Of a stretch of DNA of 64,000 nt, positions 60,214 to 64,000 are shown piece by piece. The notes under the pieces were generated by a model, which was not told the origin of the DNA, did no database searches, and was given only the letters and a program-made list of their open reading frames with translations. Origin of the DNA: Sesamum alatum (taxonomy: Eukaryota > Streptophyta > Magnoliopsida > Lamiales > Pedaliaceae); assembly GCA_034509735.1 (NCBI GenBank), contig JACGWO010000012.1:5764367-5828366 (forward strand). The letters are read 5' to 3'. Position numbers and translations under genes: made by a program. Within the stretch, counting starts at the first letter, position 1. Each line of letters begins with the position of its first letter.

Positions 60214-60931
60214 AGCACCATAAAAATCGAAGGATCTTTGACGAAATCTTAAGATCAAATGAGCACTAACCTTCAAAACAGAGGGTAATACTCTGATGCT
60301 TAAGTCAGTAACCTTCTTATTGAATAAATGAAAGGGACAACTTGAATTAAAGTGAGAATAATTATTGAGTATGATATTTAAGTGAAAAAAACATCTGGGG
60401 TGGTGCAAAACATAAGCTAAAAATAACTTAGAAACAGAGAGAGTGCGAGGTGGAGTGTGAGGGTAGATGTTACTAAAGTGACAACACAAAGGGTCTATTT
60501 ATATGTGATCGTGGAGCAAGATTCGGAAGGGGCGCCGCATCGAATCATACACCGTGATTTTGACTTATCTTAATGAAGATATGCCCATTTTACCGAGTAT
60601 TGCGCAGTCTCCCTAAGAATTCGGGAAGTTGTTACCTACTGCTTAAAAATCTGATTCCAATCGGATTATTGGGAGTTTATTGGAGATTTTTTAGTATGAT
60701 GTGTCCCAATGTGTCACTGACCTGTATGATGTGGGGTCCCTGCTATACACTAACTCGCTTTGTTGGATTAGGCTCATTTCTTGGGCTTGCCATGTTAGTA
60801 TGGATAATGCAAGTTATGAGCTTAATATATACCTTGCTCATGAGCCAATAGGATTGGACTTGCTGGGCTGCTTGGTTGGGGCCCAGTTCTTTAGTTTTGG
60901 ATTTTTGAGGAAAAATATTTGAGGGGCATCA
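60214..60931 (-). repeat. Related LTR fragment joined end to end
   Basis: From CACCATAAAAATCGAAGGATC through GAGGGGCATCA this follows the same order of motifs as the 826-bp LTR (ATACTCTGATGCTTAAGTCAG, GTGCGAGGTGGAGTG, TTACCTACTGCTTAAA, CTTGGTTGGGGCCC), but is more diverged and lacks about 50 bp at one end. It is probably a truncated solo LTR of a sister family, or a recombination product. Confidence 0.7.
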
Positions 60932-61744
60932 CATTCCATTAGGGTTTCATTCAAATTTTGTATTGAATTGTCCAGAATGTCTTTTTGGACATTAAATTAT
61001 AATTTTACATATTTTTTCAAACTTTTTATTTTTATTTATAATAATGTCTGTCCAATATCAAATTTTTTATTTTCTTGTTTTAATTATGTCTGTCCAGTAT
61101 CAGATTCCTTTTATATTTTATCAAATTATTTCTTAAAAAAATTAAAATTTGATCAAGCGTAAAGTTGATATTTCCACCTTATTGTCTATAGTCATGTAAT
61201 TATGTCATATATCAAGGGGTATCGTAATTCTCAAATAACAACAGTATATTTATACAACATTATGAGTTCGATTTCTTGTCAGAGTATTTGATGGAGTTAA
61301 GCATAAACATATATCATTATTTTGAAATGATAATTCATAATTTCTTTTGAAATTCTAGAATTTGTTTCTAAAGTTAGTTCAATAAAATCATTTTATTGTG
61401 CTGTGTAAACCAACAATTTTTCTTTATGGAAAATCATCTCTATTTTTACAATTTTGGACCATACTGTCAAAAAGCTCTTAAAATGAGATACTGTGAAAAA
61501 TTGATTTACCACTTGTTGCCTCCTATATAATACAATATTATATGTTAAATGTTGACTTTCATTTAATCAATAAATATAACATAGATGTTTAAACGCAACT
61601 TTGTGGAGCCTCTGTCTTTTTTTTTTTTTTTAAAAAAAAATACATTGATAATTCTAAATCAACCAACATATTATTATTATTATTATTATCATTATTATTA
61701 TCATTATTATTGTTATTATTATTATTCTAACTATTTTTATTATT

Positions 61745-61835
<91 letters not shown>

Positions 61836-61840
61836 TATTA

Positions 61841-61878
<38 letters not shown>

Positions 61879-62073
61879 TCAATACATAATACATCAATAT
61901 TTTTTAATCAATCAATAAATCAAAGTAAACAAAGAAACAACGTACTATATTAAAAATAGACCAAATACCTACATATATAGGGCTCAAACTCACCACTCAT
62001 GCAAGGTATCATTGGTCGTGGAATCTTTGTTAATACTAGTTATAATTTCTTGCTATTGGAGACGCCAAGTCAT
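60932..62073. other. AT-rich intergenic DNA with a microsatellite
   Basis: About 1.1 kb without a recognisable gene. The only distinct structure is the trinucleotide array at 61672-61875. Confidence 0.5.
61672..61875. repeat. Compound (ATT)n-(ATC)n microsatellite
   Basis: About 200 bp of ATT repeats with interspersed ATC, including a pure ATC tract of about 12 units (about 61747-61781), then a long ATT run broken by two TATTA units. It reads as poly-Tyr and poly-His if translated, which is meaningless. Confidence 0.95.
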
Positions 62074-63571
62074 CACTAAAAAAAAAAAAGCGGGAATTGA
62101 CGCGGATTGTTATGATCGTTCCAAAATCCGATCCAATTTGAAACGGCCATAGGAACTGTTGAAATGGTAACCCATTGCTGATGTCATATTCGTTTCCTGA
62201 TCAATCCTAACATATTGGACAGATAAGACCGTTCCTCATACTATGCCAAATTATATGTTCCAAAGTGGAGTCCAACAACCGTTCCAAACAGGGAACCGAA
62301 AAAAATTATACTACTATTTAGAACACATGTCTCTTGGAAGGGTAAGTGGACATAAAATGCATACTGCCCTGAATCCCGTCCCCACGACCGGTACAAATTG
62401 GAACGCGGGGATGATTGTTCCAAAATGTAGTGCAAAATGAGATCGTTTTTGGACTAATGGATACATTGTAATACAATGCCATTTCTAATTATGGTACTTA
62501 TCAAACTAAGTTAGAGTTGCAAGTACTGTCCCAAAAGGTATTACACTTTGGAGCAGTTCATGTACATAAGAGATTCTGTATTACAATTCCCATTCCTAAT
62601 ACACTACAACGACTATATTTTAACAGATACATTCGTGTTCCTGTTGCCACGCCTACACCCTTTCCCAATGCTAATTCAGCGGCTAGTTTTGGAGTTTCAA
62701 TTACTATTCCGATGCTCGTTCCAATATTTCTTATATATATATATGCCCCCTTCATTTTTTTTCTTCTCACCCTCTCTCCATTTCATTTCTTCTCACTCTC
62801 TCTCTTACATTTTTATCCGTAAAAACAAAAATATCAACAATCTCTGTTAATCTTTGAAGCTGTTTTGTTCAGGTAACAACTTGAAACCCTTTCTGGTCGA
62901 TTAAAATGCATGCACTTAATTAATGGTTATATATATAAATTTGTTCTACTTATTTAATTACTTTTGTTAATTGCATGTGTAGGACTAATCATGTTAAGAC
63001 AGTTGAAGAGATGGATGTATGATTAGGACTTGTTGGGTATGACGCCAAAGGTTGATGATGGTGATACTGCATTTCTTGAATGAGCCAAGTCTCAGCGTGC
63101 ATATATGGACGGGAAAAAGATTAAGTGTTCATGTCAAAAGTGCAACAAATGAAAGATTCAAAACACCGGACGAGGTAAACTCCGACTTGTGTATGAAAGG
63201 GTTTATGCCCGAGTATTATAATTGGACTTCGTATGGCGAGGAGAGGGTATATAAATACTTTGATGCATTGACCGTGGCCCCTGTTTAGCAGCAACAAACG
63301 CCAGCCGTTTAGGAGGAGGGTAGTATGCATTAGGGTGATGTGTCATAGATGATGGTTTTCGATGCCGCCGGACCGTCTTTATGGTCTCCTTATAACCAGG
63401 AAGATGTGCCTGATGATGGTACTAGGTATTGTCCTTCTGATGTCAGGCCTAGTTCATATTATGATGAGGGGCCCTATGATTATATGTCTGGGTTGTCAGA
63501 CCCTTTTTTTTTTATGTAGTGCATGCTGCCGACAAACCATTGTGGAACGGCTGCACCCAATCTCAGTTGGC
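62074..63571 (+). mobile_element. CACTA (En/Spm) transposon, 5' part only
   Basis: CACTA at 62074 follows CAT and is succeeded by an A-run and GCGGGAATTGACGCG, the usual look of a plant CACTA terminus. The next 350 bp carry repeated GTTCCAAA motifs (62118, 62257, 62281, 62417) and an inverted copy near 62396, fitting subterminal protein-binding sites. A promoter-like stretch with CT-rich leader (62730-62830) precedes a fragment of the transposase gene. The element ends abruptly near 63571, where organellar-like DNA begins. Confidence 0.75.
63003..63571 (+). pseudogene. CACTA transposase N-terminal (transposase-associated) domain, broken
   Basis: The start has the typical ...RWMYD pattern followed by a stop, then DLLGMTPKVDDGDTAFLE, AKSQRAYMDGKKIKCSCQKC and, after a frameshift near 63155, CMKGFMPEYYNWTSYGEE. 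This is the Cys/His-rich transposase-associated domain (PF13963) found at the N-terminus of plant CACTA transposases. Pieces downstream include YDEGPYDYMSGLSD and, in another frame, VHAADKPLWNGCTQSQL. At least three stops interrupt it, and the catalytic part is absent. Confidence 0.75.
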
Positions 63572-63574
63572 GAA

Positions 63575-63656
63575 ACCCTCTGTCCCGGCCATTGTAGCAC
63601 GTGTGTCACCCAAGGCATAAGGGGCATGATGACATGACGTCATCCTCACCTTCCTC
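63575..63656 (-). pseudogene. Fragment of plastid-type 16S rRNA gene (organelle DNA insertion)
   Basis: On the plus strand the segment reads as the reverse complement of a highly conserved part of bacterial and plastid 16S rRNA: GTCCCGGCCATTGTAGCACG, then GGCATAAGGGGCATGATGAC, then GACGTCATCCTCACCTTCCT (the last two overlap slightly different bases in cpDNA). It corresponds roughly to E. coli positions 1170-1250. The form fits plastid better than plant mitochondrial rRNA. A few G-to-A or C-to-T differences from the conserved sequence suggest age. It is far too short to function. Confidence 0.75.
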
Positions 63657-64000
63657 GTGTCACCTTTCCTCTCCCTATGGTCGAGTGTATTATATGACCT
63701 TGAATCTCTGAGCTTTAAAAGACAATATGCACTTTGATCGAAGAAGGAAGGAACAAATGTATATATATATATATATATATATAAGGGGGAGACCCGTTGC
63801 TGTTAGCATTCTTGCAACATTGATAAACCTAAGCCGTGCAGATGACCCATAGTATTTGTAATTTATGAGTTAGTCGAAAAACGCTAAGTGGCTGACTCCC
63901 TAGTTGGCAGGCAGGAACGAGAACGCAAAGCCCGTTGAGCGCGTAGAGCGTGGTAAGCGTACCGATCCATGGTGAAATATCTGTTTTGTGCGCATCCTGT
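63657..64000. other. Unidentified sequence after the organellar fragment
   Basis: No reading frame is recognisable. It holds a (TA)11 tract (about 63761-63783) and GC-balanced DNA (63880-64000) unlike the AT-rich nuclear flanks. It could be further organellar DNA, perhaps mitochondrial, but I cannot confirm it. Confidence 0.3.

Noticed and set aside
61585..61953. Open frame rich in Tyr and His
   Set aside because: It is a translation of the ATT/ATC microsatellite, not a protein.

Overview
This is nuclear DNA of a flowering plant, almost certainly a eudicot and perhaps an asterid. The evidence is AT-rich intergenic DNA, short GT-AG introns, a subfamily XII LRR receptor kinase, a plant-type FANCM without a visible nuclease domain, a plant deoxynucleoside kinase with an organelle-targeting N-terminus, and many plant transposon families. 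I cannot name the species.

Three real genes are present. (1) A non-RD LRR receptor-like kinase of the EFR/Xa21 type (17216-20367, minus), with a damaged tandem paralogue beside it (about 9845-16914, minus). (2) A FANCM helicase gene of 23 exons (31337-43336, plus). It has a U12-type AT-AC intron and a net two-base frame break in exon 5 that, if real, removes the helicase core. (3) A deoxynucleoside kinase gene of five exons (44690-47698, minus), convergent with FANCM.

Everything else is mostly transposon strata. From left to right: a PIF/Harbinger element (1-4378) inserted in the left LTR of a Ty1/copia element (4382-9706), and itself carrying a MULE-like MITE in a transposase intron (1997-2497); a Ty3/gypsy chromovirus (10156-15317, duplication CTCTC) inside the dead receptor kinase; a string of foldback elements flanked by 8-12 bp direct repeats (20829-21199, 21747-22888, 25506-25850, 29113-30663, 48020-48680 with 48111-48537 nested inside); a cluster of small Helitron-like elements (27802-28680); a large minus-strand Tat-like gypsy element (49309-60213) that has an open frame on the opposite strand at its 3' side; a related LTR fragment joined end to end with it (60214-60931); and a broken CACTA element (62074 to about 63571) fused to a short fragment of organellar 16S rRNA gene at the right edge.

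All transposon reading frames are damaged. Several breaks are C-to-T type changes (TGG to TAG or TGA, CAG to TAG), and both gypsy elements have lost a reverse-transcriptase active-site aspartate. The copia reverse transcriptase keeps its YVDD box but its integrase has lost the first catalytic aspartate. The best leads for follow-up are the U12 intron and frame break in FANCM, the antisense gene of the Tat-like element, the mutually exclusive hairpins in the foldback element at 22.3 kb, and the organellar rRNA junction at 63.57 kb.
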